DNA from: Allomuricauda sp. M10
GTDB lineage: Bacteria > Bacteroidota > Bacteroidia > Flavobacteriales > Flavobacteriaceae
Direction: 5' to 3'
DNA: 64,000 nucleotides
Assembly: GCF_020782875.1 (NCBI RefSeq)
Contig: NZ_JAJGBN010000004.1
Coordinates: 337,424-401,423, forward strand
In this document: positions 47,012-56,337 of the stretch, one piece after another
How positions within the stretch are numbered: the first letter of the stretch is position 1
Layout of the letters: the number at the start of each line of letters is the position of its first letter
Translations under genes and position numbers: made by a program
Notes under the pieces: generated by a model
What the model was told of the DNA's origin: nothing
Seen by the model: only the letters and a program-made list of their open reading frames with translations
Database searches by the model: none

Positions 47012-48190
47012 ATGGATAATAACACGACCCGAATTACCGTAGTAGACGCATTGAGAGGTTTCGCACTGGTCTCCATTATGCTTCTTCACAATGCTGAGAT
47101 GTTTGAAGCACATGCGGAGCACGTTTCTTTACCACAATGGATGGTAGGATTGGACAGGGTTATCTGGGACGCGCTAATGTTTCTTTTTGGAGGGAAATCG
47201 TATGCGATTTTTGCCCTTTTATTTGGTTTGACGTTTTACATTCAAAGTTATAATCAGGAAAAGGCAGGCAAGGATTTCAGGTGGCGTTTTGTTTGGCGCC
47301 TGTTGTTGTTATTGGGATTTGGACTCATCAATACCCTGTTTTACAGGGGAGAAATCTTGGTGCTTTATGCCTTGTTGGGAGTGTTATTGATTCCTTTTAA
47401 AAAGCTGGACAATAAGACCATATTTAAGGTAGCCCTTGTTTTATTGATGCAACCCATATTCTTGACAAAGCTCGTCTTGGCATTTCAAAATCCATCCCTT
47501 GAACCGGCAATACCCTCTTTTATGCCTTTCTATGAAGAATCCAACCCATTTTTGACCAGCGATTCCATGTTTCAATTAATGAAAAGCAACATTACCAATG
47601 GGCGCATTGCTTCATTACTATGGTTCTGGGAATACGGTAGGATCGAGCAAACGCTGGGCCTTTTTTTATTGGGGTTTTTAGCGGGCAGAAAACGTATTTT
47701 TTATAACACCTCTGACAACATCAAATTTTGGGGCAAAACGTTGGTGGTTTCTGCCATCTTGTTTATTCCGTTGTTTTTGTTAGAGTCGAACACAGGGGTT
47801 CTTTCTGATTCGAAAAACATAAATGCCGCTTTTTCTTCAATTTTAAGACTTTGGTCCAATTTAGCCTTCATGCTGGTGCTAGTATCGGGATTCACTTTGT
47901 TGTTCTACACTAAAAAAACGCAACCAATATTGAACAAACTAACTCCCATTGGGAAAATGAGCCTGACCAACTACATACTGCAATCTATTGTCGGCGCATT
48001 TATTTTTTACGGATTTGGATTGGGAATCTACAGATTTGTTGGTGCTACCTATAGTTTGTTAATTGGCATAGCCTTGGCTTTTGCAATGGGTATTTTCAGC
48101 AAATACTGGATGACCAGACACAAAAGAGGAATATTTGAGGATATATGGCATAAGTTAACCTGGATTGGTACTGAAAAACGGAATAGGTAA
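47012..48190 (+). CDS. DUF418 domain-containing membrane protein
   Basis: A 392-aa membrane protein with about ten hydrophobic segments. The N-terminal RITVVDALRGFALVSIMLLH is typical for the acyltransferase-like DUF418 family, and the C-terminal NYILQSIVGAFIFYGFGLG is a strong DUF418 mark. Function is unknown; the fold resembles membrane acyltransferases. The ATG at 47012 is preferred to the TTG at 46982, 10 codons upstream. Confidence 0.88.
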   Translation: MDNNTTRITVVDALRGFALVSIMLLHNAEMFEAHAEHVSLPQWMVGLDRVIWDALMFLFGGKSYAIFALLFGLTFYIQSYNQEKAGKDFRWRFVWRLLLLLGFGLINTLFYRGEILVLYALLGVLLIPFKKLDNKTIFKVALVLLMQPIFLTKLVLAFQNPSLEPAIPSFMPFYEESNPFLTSDSMFQLMKSNITNGRIASLLWFWEYGRIEQTLGLFLLGFLAGRKRIFYNTSDNIKFWGKTLVVSAILFIPLFLLESNTGVLSDSKNINAAFSSILRLWSNLAFMLVLVSGFTLLFYTKKTQPILNKLTPIGKMSLTNYILQSIVGAFIFYGFGLGIYRFVGATYSLLIGIALAFAMGIFSKYWMTRHKRGIFEDIWHKLTWIGTEKRNR

Positions 48191-48289
48191 TCTTTTATAA
48201 GGCCAGATTATCAACCTTCTCCGTTCCTTATGAAATCTTAACTTTTGAAAAAGTGTATCGGAAAATTGATTCAAAATAATTTCCATGGG

Positions 48290-48328
48290 CACAAAAATAA
48301 CGAAACCCCAGTAAATACTGGGGTTTCG
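48290..48328 (-). terminator. Intrinsic terminator of the tRNA-Arg gene
   Basis: Positions 48301-48312 and 48317-48328 form a 12-bp perfect stem with a 4-nt loop, and on the minus strand the sequence then continues TTATTTTTG, a U-rich tail. It lies 6 bp beyond the tRNA 3' end. Confidence 0.85.
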
Positions 48329-48333
48329 GGTAG

Positions 48334-48407
48334 TGATCGCGGAAGGATTCGAACCTTCGACCGTCTGCTTAGAAGGCAGATGCTCTATCCAGCTGAGCTA
48401 CGCGACC
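48334..48407 (-). tRNA. tRNA-Arg (anticodon TCT)
   Basis: The minus strand folds into a full cloverleaf of 74 nt: acceptor stem GGTCGCG/CGCGATC (one G-T pair), D arm GCTC...GAGC, anticodon stem TCTGC/GCAGA around loop CTTCTAA with anticodon TCT, and T arm GAAGG-TTCGAAT-CCTTC. The discriminator is A at 48334 and CCA is not encoded. It reads AGA codons. It is flanked downstream by a strong terminator. Confidence 0.96.
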
Positions 48408-48511
48408 CGACTTTGCGGGTGCAAAGATACTAATGTCAACCGTTGTAAAAAATATTTTTTTGGTTTCTTGTCAGTTTTCAAGAAATCCCACGGTCCATCA
48501 TCCCTTAAATT

Positions 48512-49390
48512 TTAGTCGAAACCAATCTTTTTAAGGCCTTCGTGGCTGATTACGATCACTTCCAACGGCTTTTTGTCCCAACTCATATCCTGTTCCACAA
48601 AATACTTCACCATACCGGAGGTTTCCTTTTCTTTCAAAATCCTACCAAAATCAATATTTCCCTCTCCTACCGGTGCAAATTTGCCTTCTTCGTCCATATC
48701 CTTCACGTGCCAGGATTTAAACCTTCCCGGGTACTTTTCAAAGTAGGCAACGGGATCTGCTCCTGCCTTGGTCACCCAAAACAAATCCATTTGAAAGTTC
48801 ACATATTTTGGGTCCGTGTTCTCCAACAAATAATCTATCGGAACTACCCCATCGGCATTCTCCTTAAATTCAAAATCATGGTTATGGTACAATAATTTCA
48901 ATCCAGCAGCTTCACACTTCTTTCCAATAGTGGTCAATACATTGGCAAAATCTTCCATTGTCCCCTTCATTCCCATAGTTCTGGTATCAGGATCAAAAGT
49001 GAACATGCCCATCGGGGGTACCGGAATGGTAAAAAACTCGATTCCTGCTGTTTTTACATCAGCAATGAGTTGATCGGCATTTTCCAAGGTAACCATTCCC
49101 ATGTGGGTGCTTACTGGTTTTAAACCCTTACTCTCCAAATAAGCTTTGAATTCTGCTGGTTCCATTCCATAGAACTTCCCTTCATTATAACCTGCTGCCT
49201 CCACGTAGGCATAACCGGCTTCGGCCACTTTGTCCAAGGTTCCCTTGGCATCTTCACCCATGTTGTCCCTTACGGTGTAAAGGGCCAATCCTCCAAAATT
49301 ATCCTGGGCCTTGCAGGAAATGGCCAAAAAGCCCATACTTAGGGAAGAAAAAAGGATCAATCCCTGTTTTGCTAAAAATCTGTTCATCAT
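48512..49390 (-). CDS. Sugar phosphate isomerase/epimerase family lipoprotein
   Basis: A 292-aa TIM-barrel protein of the AP endonuclease 2/xylose-isomerase-like family, exported as a lipoprotein (lipobox LAISC, Cys near 26). LLYHNHDFEF near 167 and WHVKDMDEEGKF near 231 carry the expected metal-binding His, Glu and Asp residues. Homologues act on keto sugars or inositols; the substrate here is unknown. It is not clearly in an operon: 160 bp separate it from the yceI-like gene upstream. Confidence 0.88.
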   Translation of the reverse strand: MMNRFLAKQGLILFSSLSMGFLAISCKAQDNFGGLALYTVRDNMGEDAKGTLDKVAEAGYAYVEAAGYNEGKFYGMEPAEFKAYLESKGLKPVSTHMGMVTLENADQLIADVKTAGIEFFTIPVPPMGMFTFDPDTRTMGMKGTMEDFANVLTTIGKKCEAAGLKLLYHNHDFEFKENADGVVPIDYLLENTDPKYVNFQMDLFWVTKAGADPVAYFEKYPGRFKSWHVKDMDEEGKFAPVGEGNIDFGRILKEKETSGMVKYFVEQDMSWDKKPLEVIVISHEGLKKIGFD

Positions 49391-49550
49391 TATGGTCTGT
49401 AGTTAAATTTTAGTTACAAATGCCCCACAATATACTGCTTTATTCACAATATCCATACAGTTGTGATCCTTGGTTTTCCGTATTACAAAAAGCAAAAAAT
49501 CCGTTGGATATTACATCACTACGAATTTTTACATAAGAGTACCGATTACA

Positions 49551-50150
49551 TTAAATTTCTTTCATCTGTAAGGACATGTGTACAAGAATTTCATTGTCAA
49601 CCTTGATCATTCCCAACACTTTTCGTGGGGGCTCCAGACCAAAATCGGTGAGCTTCAAGGACAAGGTTCCCTTTACACAGATACCGCTTTTTTGCTCACA
49701 ATTTAAAACAGATTCGTATTTGCGTGTAACACCTGCAATCTTGATTTCCATTCCCACGGAAATGGTCTCTTTTTCAGGTTGTGGGGGATTCACATACAAA
49801 AGTTTCAATTCCACTTCAGGGTGGCTTTTAGTTTGTAAAAGTTCCCTAAAATCTTTGTTGATGGCTTTTCCCCCGCAATCGAAACAATCGTTTTCCAATT
49901 TTAGTTTGGCATTTTTGAACAGGATATGTTGGGCCTTTTCATCATAGATCAAACGAATGGGAAGCTCCAATTCCTGAAGGTTGTATTTGCAGGTAAACTG
50001 ATTGACATTGGTTGTTCCTGAAATGACAACTTCACTTTCGGGGGCCACACGAACGGTTGCCTCACGTTCCGGATCGGGATCGGCAAACCAAAGGAGCAAC
50101 ACAGGTAGCGTCCATAGGTATTTAGTGATATGTGGAAGTGTGGTTAACAT
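49551..50150 (-). CDS. YceI family protein with five cysteines
   Basis: A 199-aa exported protein whose leader is a hydrophobic stretch at residues 8-23. The rest is a YceI-like lipocalin-type beta-barrel: VVISGTTNVNQF is the first barrel strand and LTDFGLEPPRKVLGMIKV near the end matches the family (LxDFGxxPP). Unusually it has five Cys residues (TCKYN, CFDCGG, NCEQKSGIC), absent from the paralogue at 51531-52136. YceI proteins bind isoprenoid lipids such as polyprenols. It is third in line behind a YceI paralogue and a barrel protein. Confidence 0.87.
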   Translation of the reverse strand: MLTTLPHITKYLWTLPVLLLWFADPDPEREATVRVAPESEVVISGTTNVNQFTCKYNLQELELPIRLIYDEKAQHILFKNAKLKLENDCFDCGGKAINKDFRELLQTKSHPEVELKLLYVNPPQPEKETISVGMEIKIAGVTRKYESVLNCEQKSGICVKGTLSLKLTDFGLEPPRKVLGMIKVDNEILVHMSLQMKEI

Positions 50151-50231
50151 GTCAATTAAAGATAAGGATTTTAGTTTGAAGACCTAGGACAAAATTGCCC
50201 TAGGTCCTCTGTCATTAAAACCAATGGTTTT

Positions 50232-51497
50232 TTAGAAACTGATCACGGCCTCTAACAAAACCCCATTAAATTTACCGTCGTTGAAGATACTTGTGTCACT
50301 GTAACCATCATAGGTTTGGTTCACGTATTCGAACTTGGCAAGGATATTCTTGGTCAAGAAGGCACCGAATCCCAATTGCAATCTATCAATGGTAACATCT
50401 TCTCCAGCAGCTGTTTCTGCGTTAACTGTGTTATAACGACCTGCTAAGTAGAAGTTTTCACTGTTTCCGAAACGGTATACCAACTCACCGGCCAACTGTG
50501 TGGCATTTCTCTTGTCGGTCTCGGCATCTGCCTTACCACTGGCAGTTTCAATAGTTCCGAAGAATTCCAATCCTTTGTATTTCAAGAAAGGGTTGATCAT
50601 AAATGAAGTGATCTCATTGGTCATTCCAGGATCATATCTACCAGAACGGAAGTTGCTGGATGCAGAAGCCTCTGTATTTTCCATCACCAAGTAATATCTA
50701 GATCCTGAACGGTCTGCGCTGTACAAGTATACCCTACCTGATTTTCCAGTGCTGTACATAGATCCTGTGATACGCAATCTGAAGTCATCGCTCAATTGTT
50801 TGTCATATCCCAATTTGGCCAAGATGGAGGCTCCGGTCTGATCAGGGTTGTTCACGGCTTGGTTCAATTTACCATTGGAAAGTCCGAACATTCCGATGAA
50901 CCCGTTTTTCCTGAAATACACCTCACCACCAACTTCTGTTGTGAACGCATCCATGATCAAGTTACCTACAAATGGGTTGTGAATGGCTTGGGCATTATCT
51001 GTCCTTCTAAAGTGGGCATCACCATAGTTGTTTTCCATGTGACCCACTTTAATGGTCAAATATTTCATGGCATCTTCCAAGAACCCAGGGCTGATGAAAT
51101 CCAAGTTGTCCACTTGAAAATAACCACCTTTTACATATGGTTCTGGGTGGTGCCTAGAAGATAGGTAGGTTCTTAAGTGCATACGAACACCTTTGGCCAA
51201 TGCCACATCCAAATCCAAGTTGGCAGTTGCCAAGTTAAAGTTGTCCCCGATGGCTATCAATTCAACTGCGCCAGAGTTTTCATGATCTAATGCTTGAAAT
51301 TGAAGGGTTGATGAACCACCCACTCTCACTTTGATTCCGTCAAAGGTCAAAACGCTATCTTTTGGGGCTTCAAATACATTGATTCCATCTTTATCGGGAG
51401 ACCGATAATTATCCAGTTGTCGATTTTGGGAATATCCCATAAGGCTTACCATAAATAATGTAGCAGCCAATAATCCGTGTTTTACATATTTTCTCAT
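50232..51497 (-). CDS. Outer-membrane beta-barrel porin-like protein
   Basis: A 421-aa protein with a signal peptide (about 1-23) and alternating polar and hydrophobic strands ending in an aromatic residue (final F), as expected for an outer-membrane barrel. RMHLRTYLSSRHHPEP and YLTIKVGHMENNYGD resemble phosphate-selective-porin-like proteins of Bacteroidota, but no specific ligand can be inferred. It lies 33 bp downstream of one yceI-like gene and 81 bp upstream of another, all on one strand. Confidence 0.82.
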   Translation of the reverse strand: MRKYVKHGLLAATLFMVSLMGYSQNRQLDNYRSPDKDGINVFEAPKDSVLTFDGIKVRVGGSSTLQFQALDHENSGAVELIAIGDNFNLATANLDLDVALAKGVRMHLRTYLSSRHHPEPYVKGGYFQVDNLDFISPGFLEDAMKYLTIKVGHMENNYGDAHFRRTDNAQAIHNPFVGNLIMDAFTTEVGGEVYFRKNGFIGMFGLSNGKLNQAVNNPDQTGASILAKLGYDKQLSDDFRLRITGSMYSTGKSGRVYLYSADRSGSRYYLVMENTEASASSNFRSGRYDPGMTNEITSFMINPFLKYKGLEFFGTIETASGKADAETDKRNATQLAGELVYRFGNSENFYLAGRYNTVNAETAAGEDVTIDRLQLGFGAFLTKNILAKFEYVNQTYDGYSDTSIFNDGKFNGVLLEAVISF

Positions 51498-51530
51498 TGC
51501 TATAGATTTTTAAGTTGAGTATTTTGATTT

Positions 51531-52136
51531 TTATTTTGTCCAGATAGTATTGTATTGAACCTCTATTTCGTCCCCGGTTTTAATGGTGCCCAAAAGTGCT
51601 TTGGGAGGTTCCACACCAAAATCCGTCATTTTAAAAGCTTTTTTTCCAACCAGTTCTACCTTGTCACCATTCAGGGTCAGGTTAAAGGCCAACTCTACTT
51701 TGTTGGTCTTTCCTGCAATGCTCAGGTTGCCCATTGTCACCACTTTATATCCTTTGGAGGCAGAAACCACTGGCGCAATGCTCTTCACTTCCAACATTTG
51801 AAAAGTGATCTGTTTGTGCTTGTCCGTATCCAAGGCTTTGTAAGTGTTTTTGTCCATTCCATCATGACCGCTTTTTAAACTTTCTGCCTCCACCGCAAAT
51901 TTTAAGGTGGATAAGGAAGGAAGATCGCCCGATGCATCAAGAACCAAGGTTCCGGATTTTTGCTCGGCCACTTCTTCCCAATCGTGAAGGGTGGAAGTTC
52001 CTGTTACGGACACTTTTCCTTCACCATTGTTGAGTTTAAAGTTTTGTGCAGCAAGTGTTAATGGAATTAGGCAGAATGTCATCCAAAGTAGGATTGCCTG
52101 TAATGTGAACTGTCTTTTTTTTATTTGAGATTCCAT
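51531..52136 (-). CDS. YceI family protein
   Basis: A 201-aa periplasmic protein with a signal peptide (about 1-30). VSVTGTSTLHDWEE near 44 and MTDFGVEPPKALLGTIKTGD near the C-terminus are YceI hallmarks. The family folds as a lipocalin-like barrel that binds long isoprenoids; in Bacteroidota many copies accompany electron-transport or envelope genes. It is the first gene of the YceI-barrel-YceI set and is divergent from ppdK across 344 bp. Confidence 0.92.
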   Translation of the reverse strand: MESQIKKRQFTLQAILLWMTFCLIPLTLAAQNFKLNNGEGKVSVTGTSTLHDWEEVAEQKSGTLVLDASGDLPSLSTLKFAVEAESLKSGHDGMDKNTYKALDTDKHKQITFQMLEVKSIAPVVSASKGYKVVTMGNLSIAGKTNKVELAFNLTLNGDKVELVGKKAFKMTDFGVEPPKALLGTIKTGDEIEVQYNTIWTK

Positions 52137-52480
52137 AGTTTTTTGGTTTTGATTAGGACAAAGTTCTTTCAGGATGCAAAACCAAAAGATGATAAATGTC
52201 AGTATTTTCCTAACTGATTGATTTTAAGTAACCTAGGTTACAAAATATTTTTATTTTTCTGATTTTTAAAGATTTACCTCCAACTTTTGCCAGTGATCAA
52301 CAGGTATTTTCCGCAATAATTGGTGTTTGACTTTGTGTAAAGAACATATCACCTTTCTAATGAATGTTTTAAACAAGGAAGCACTCCAAAACCCTGATTT
52401 TTATCATGTTCTAAGGGCTGGTTTGCCGCTAATTTTACATACAGATTTTAGCACTTGTCAATTTCTTAATCATTATAAAG
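52137..52480. other. Divergent A+T-rich spacer between yceI and ppdK
   Basis: 344 bp with no supported gene. A 67-codon plus-strand frame at 52327-52530 overlaps the ppdK start in another frame and has no recognisable content. Promoters of both genes should lie here, but I found no exact TAnnTTTG box facing either gene, and no RNA motif. Confidence 0.6.
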
Positions 52481-55207
52481 ATGGAAACACTTACAGCAAA
52501 CCAATTAAGCGTCTATTCCTTCGGGAATAAAAAGGCCGATGGCAGTCGCGATATGAAGGAGCTATTGGGAGGAAAAGGCGCCAACCTAGCCGAAATGAGC
52601 CGAATCGGGATTCCCGTACCTCCAGGATTTACCATTACCACAGAAGTTTGTACCCAATATAACCAAGAAGGAAAAGAGGCGGTCATAAATCGTATCGAAC
52701 CTGAAGTAAGGGATGCCATTACCCGCATAGAAGCAACCATGGGGGCCACTTTTGGGGATGATGAAAACCCCTTGTTACTTTCTGTCCGTTCCGGTGCCAG
52801 GGTGTCCATGCCCGGTATGATGGATACCGTTCTTAACTTGGGCCTTAACGATGAATCCGTTAAAGGGGTCATCAAAATGACCGGCAACGACCGTTTTGCA
52901 TGGGACTCCTACCGCCGTTTCATCCAAATGTACAGCAGTGTGGTCATGGGCCTTAAACCAGAATCCAAAGACGATCTGGACCCGTTTGAAGAAATCATGG
53001 ACCATTTAAAGGACAAACGTCGCATTGAGCACGATACCCAATTCACCGTTCAAGACCTACAGGATTTGGTGTACGACTTTAAGGATATTGTTAAAAAAAG
53101 AACAGGCAAGCCCTTCCCTACCAACCCATGGGACCAACTTTGGGGTGCCGTGGCTGCCGTTTTTGACAGCTGGAACGGTGATAGGGCAATTTACTATAGA
53201 AAAATGCACGGCTACCCAGAAGATTGGGGTACCGCAGTGAACGTTCAGGCCATGGTTTTTGGCAATATGGGTGAAGACTCCGGAACCGGGGTTTGCTTTA
53301 CTCGTGATGCCGGAACCGGTGAAAACAAATTCAATGGGGAATATCTTATCAATGCCCAAGGCGAGGATGTTGTTGCCGGTGTGCGCACCCCACAACAAAT
53401 TACCCTTTTGGGATCCCAACGTTGGGCCCAATTGGCACAAATTGAAGAAGAGGAACGTCAGGAAAAATATCCTTCCCTTGAAGAATTGATGCCCGACATT
53501 TACAAGGAACTCTTCGAATACCAAAACAAATTGGAGACCCATTATCAGGATATGCAGGATATGGAGTTCACCATTCAACAAGGTAAACTTTGGATTCTAC
53601 AGACCCGTAACGGGAAACGTACCGGGGCTGCCATGGTGAAAATTGCCATGGACTTGCTCAAGGAAGGATTGATCGATGAAAAAAAGGCCCTGATGCGCAT
53701 AGAGCCAAACAAACTTAACGAACTGTTACACCCCATCTTCGATCCAGACGCTTTGGCAGATGCCGACGTGATTGCACAAGGTCTACCTGCCTCTCCTGGT
53801 GCAGCAACTGGTCAGATTGTTTTCTTTGCAGATGAGGCCACCAAGTACAAAAACAGTATTCTGGTCCGTATAGAAACTTCTCCTGAAGATGTGGAAGGGA
53901 TGAACTTGGCAAGAGGTATCGTAACCGCCCGCGGTGGTATGACCTCTCACGCTGCTGTGGTGGCAAGGGGAATCGGTAAGTGTTGTGTATCCGGCGCTGG
54001 TGCCTTGAAAATCAATTACAAGACCAGGACCTTAAAAGTGGGTGATCATGAATACCACGAAGGGGATTGGATTTCCATCAATGGATCTACCGGTAACATC
54101 TTGGAAGGAAAGGTTGCTACCAAAGAACCTGAATTGAGCGGTGAATTTGCCGAGTTGATGAGTCTTTCCGATTCTTATGCACAAATGGAAGTGCGAACCA
54201 ATGCCGATTCACCCAAGGATGCTGAAATTGCACGCAGCTTTGGTGCCAAAGGTATCGGGTTGACCCGTACCGAGCATATGTTCTTCGAAGTGGACCGAAT
54301 CAAGGCTATGAGGGAAATGATCTTGGCAGATACCATCAAAGGTCGTAAGCAAGCCTTGAAAGACCTGTTACCTATGCAACGTGGCGACTTTGAAGGCATC
54401 TTCCGTGCCATGAAGGGTTATCCTGTAACTGTTCGTTTGTTGGATCCCCCATTACACGAGTTTGTACCTCACCAATTGGCCACCCAAAAAGAATTGGCCG
54501 ATGACCTTCACATCTCCTTGGCTTCCGTAAAAAGTAAAGTTGCCGAGTTGGAAGAGTTCAACCCTATGTTGGGACACCGAGGCTGTCGTTTGGGAAATAC
54601 CTATCCTGAAATCACCGAGATGCAGACCCAAGCCATTATCGAGGCTGCCCTCAATTTGAAAAAAGAAGGAATCATTACCAAACCCGAAATCATGGTACCA
54701 TTGGTTGGTACCGTTGAGGAATTTAGGCAACAAAAAGAAGTAATCGATCAAACCGCCCAAGAGGTCTTCAAAAAACGCAAGGATACCGTGGAATACTCTG
54801 TAGGTACCATGATCGAAACGCCTAGGGCTACTTTGGTAGCAGATGAGATCGCTAAAATTGCCGATTTCTTCTCCTTCGGAACCAATGACCTCACCCAAAT
54901 GACCTTTGGATATTCTAGGGACGACTCCGGTAAATTTTTGCCCATCTATTTGGAAAAAGGCATTTTAAAAGCCGATCCGTTCGAAGTTTTGGATCAAAAA
55001 GGCGTTGGACAATTGATTGAACTGGGAACTACAAGAGGTAGACAAACCCATCCTGGACTTAAAGTAGGAATCTGTGGCGAACATGGTGGCGAACCAAGTT
55101 CAGTAGGCTTCTGCCAAACTGTAGGTATGGACTACGTAAGCTGTTCTCCCTACAGGGTGCCAATCGCTAGGGTTGCAGCCGCGCAGGCAACAATCTCCAA
55201 AAACTAA
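52481..55207 (+). CDS. ppdK: Pyruvate, phosphate dikinase
   Basis: A 908-aa enzyme interconverting pyruvate, ATP and phosphate with phosphoenolpyruvate, AMP and pyrophosphate. The N-terminal nucleotide-binding domain opens with GGKGANLAEMSRIGIPVP, the swivelling phospho-His lies in GGMTSHAAVVARG near 490, and the C-terminal PEP/pyruvate domain has VRLLDPPLHEF near 660 and the catalytic Cys in ICGEHGGEPSS near 865. It allows gluconeogenesis or a pyrophosphate-linked glycolysis together with pfkA and gap. It has its own strong terminator. Confidence 0.97.
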   Translation: METLTANQLSVYSFGNKKADGSRDMKELLGGKGANLAEMSRIGIPVPPGFTITTEVCTQYNQEGKEAVINRIEPEVRDAITRIEATMGATFGDDENPLLLSVRSGARVSMPGMMDTVLNLGLNDESVKGVIKMTGNDRFAWDSYRRFIQMYSSVVMGLKPESKDDLDPFEEIMDHLKDKRRIEHDTQFTVQDLQDLVYDFKDIVKKRTGKPFPTNPWDQLWGAVAAVFDSWNGDRAIYYRKMHGYPEDWGTAVNVQAMVFGNMGEDSGTGVCFTRDAGTGENKFNGEYLINAQGEDVVAGVRTPQQITLLGSQRWAQLAQIEEEERQEKYPSLEELMPDIYKELFEYQNKLETHYQDMQDMEFTIQQGKLWILQTRNGKRTGAAMVKIAMDLLKEGLIDEKKALMRIEPNKLNELLHPIFDPDALADADVIAQGLPASPGAATGQIVFFADEATKYKNSILVRIETSPEDVEGMNLARGIVTARGGMTSHAAVVARGIGKCCVSGAGALKINYKTRTLKVGDHEYHEGDWISINGSTGNILEGKVATKEPELSGEFAELMSLSDSYAQMEVRTNADSPKDAEIARSFGAKGIGLTRTEHMFFEVDRIKAMREMILADTIKGRKQALKDLLPMQRGDFEGIFRAMKGYPVTVRLLDPPLHEFVPHQLATQKELADDLHISLASVKSKVAELEEFNPMLGHRGCRLGNTYPEITEMQTQAIIEAALNLKKEGIITKPEIMVPLVGTVEEFRQQKEVIDQTAQEVFKKRKDTVEYSVGTMIETPRATLVADEIAKIADFFSFGTNDLTQMTFGYSRDDSGKFLPIYLEKGILKADPFEVLDQKGVGQLIELGTTRGRQTHPGLKVGICGEHGGEPSSVGFCQTVGMDYVSCSPYRVPIARVAAAQATISKN

Positions 55208-55236
55208 CGCCATTACCTAACCATTCTGTTTTTTTG

Positions 55237-55283
55237 AAATCCCCGGCCTTGAAAATCATCAAGTGTCGGGGATTTTGTTTGTG
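55237..55283 (+). terminator. Intrinsic terminator after ppdK
   Basis: Positions 55237-55245 pair with 55267-55275 (9 bp), an inner stem pairs 55248-55252 with 55259-55263, and TTTTGTTTGTG follows from 55273. It separates ppdK from the cation transporter gene 40 bp on. Confidence 0.82.
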
Positions 55284-55320
55284 ATAATGTCATCCTCCCC
55301 TATCCCTATTTTTATCTATT

Positions 55321-56244
55321 TTGCAGAAACTTTTCAACTTGATCCCTTTGGAAAACCCCAGTAACGAGCAGACCGCGATTCGAACCACGTATTTTAGCAT
55401 TTTTGGCAATGCAAGTCTAGCGTTGATCAAAGGTCTAGCGGGATTTTTCGGGAACTCCTACGCTTTGATCGCGGATGCCATCGAATCCACCACTGATATT
55501 TTTTCTTCCCTTTTGGTCCTTTTCGGATTAACCTATGCCAAGAAACCTGCGGATGAAAACCATCCGTACGGCCATGGAAAGATAGAACCCCTCATCACCT
55601 TTGTGGTGGTAGCATTTTTGGTCACTTCGGCTACGATCATTGCCTATGAAAGCATTCAGCATATTCAAACACCACACAAAACCCCGGAATCCTGGACACT
55701 TTACATTTTAGGTGCCATTATTCTTTGGAAGGAAATCTCGTATCAAATCGTCATCAGAAAAAGTAAACTAACGCACAGTTCTTCATTGAAGGCAGATGCA
55801 TGGCACCACCGCAGTGATGCCATCACTTCGGTAATGGCTTTTATTGGGATATCAATCGCTCTCATTTTTGGCAAGGGGTACGAAACCGCAGATGATTGGG
55901 CAGCTCTCTTGGCTTCGGCATTTATCCTTTATAACAGTTACCTGATTTTTAGACCGGCCTTGGGAGAAATCATGGATGAACACCAATACGACGACCTCAT
56001 TCTGGAAATCCGTGAAAAAGCATTGGAGGTCAAAGGCATTTTAGGAACAGAAAAATGTTTTATCCGTAAATCGGGCATGAAATACCATGTTGACTTGCAT
56101 GCCATAGTGGATGGTTCCATTTCTGTGGAAAAAGGACATTGGATCGCCCATAATCTAAAAGATTACCTGCGAAAGGAAATACCTAATCTAGGGCATGTAC
56201 TCATTCACATTGAACCGAACGAATTCAAGAACCGAAACGTTTAA
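55321..56244 (+). CDS. Cation diffusion facilitator (CDF) family transporter
   Basis: A 307-aa inner-membrane metal/proton antiporter with six expected helices and a C-terminal cytoplasmic domain. Metal-binding helix residues lie in LIADAIESTTDIFSS near 57 and in DAWHHRSDA near 160. HPYGHGKIEP near 82 is the intervening loop signature. The N-terminal MQKLFNLIPLENPS starts at TTG (55321) with no usable ATG nearby. Zinc, iron, cobalt or manganese export is the usual role; the metal cannot be decided. It sits immediately after the ppdK terminator. Confidence 0.92.
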   Translation: MQKLFNLIPLENPSNEQTAIRTTYFSIFGNASLALIKGLAGFFGNSYALIADAIESTTDIFSSLLVLFGLTYAKKPADENHPYGHGKIEPLITFVVVAFLVTSATIIAYESIQHIQTPHKTPESWTLYILGAIILWKEISYQIVIRKSKLTHSSSLKADAWHHRSDAITSVMAFIGISIALIFGKGYETADDWAALLASAFILYNSYLIFRPALGEIMDEHQYDDLILEIREKALEVKGILGTEKCFIRKSGMKYHVDLHAIVDGSISVEKGHWIAHNLKDYLRKEIPNLGHVLIHIEPNEFKNRNV

Positions 56245-56337
56245 TGTTTAATAAAAAGGAGGCCCTACCAAAGCTCATCACTTTGATAAGGCCGGCTAAC
56301 CTAGCTACATTATCCATGTGTAGCAAACCAAGTAATC

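Noticed and set aside
48245..48515. Two small plus-strand frames over 48.2-48.5 kb
   Set aside because: They run across the tRNA-Arg gene and its terminator, and their translations are not protein-like.
52327..52530. 67-codon frame upstream of ppdK
   Set aside because: It overlaps the ppdK start in another frame and shows no recognisable features.
56245..56337. Hairpin-like GC-rich segment between the CDF and DUF1275 genes
   Set aside because: The pairing is short and mismatched, with no clear U-run; too weak to call a terminator.
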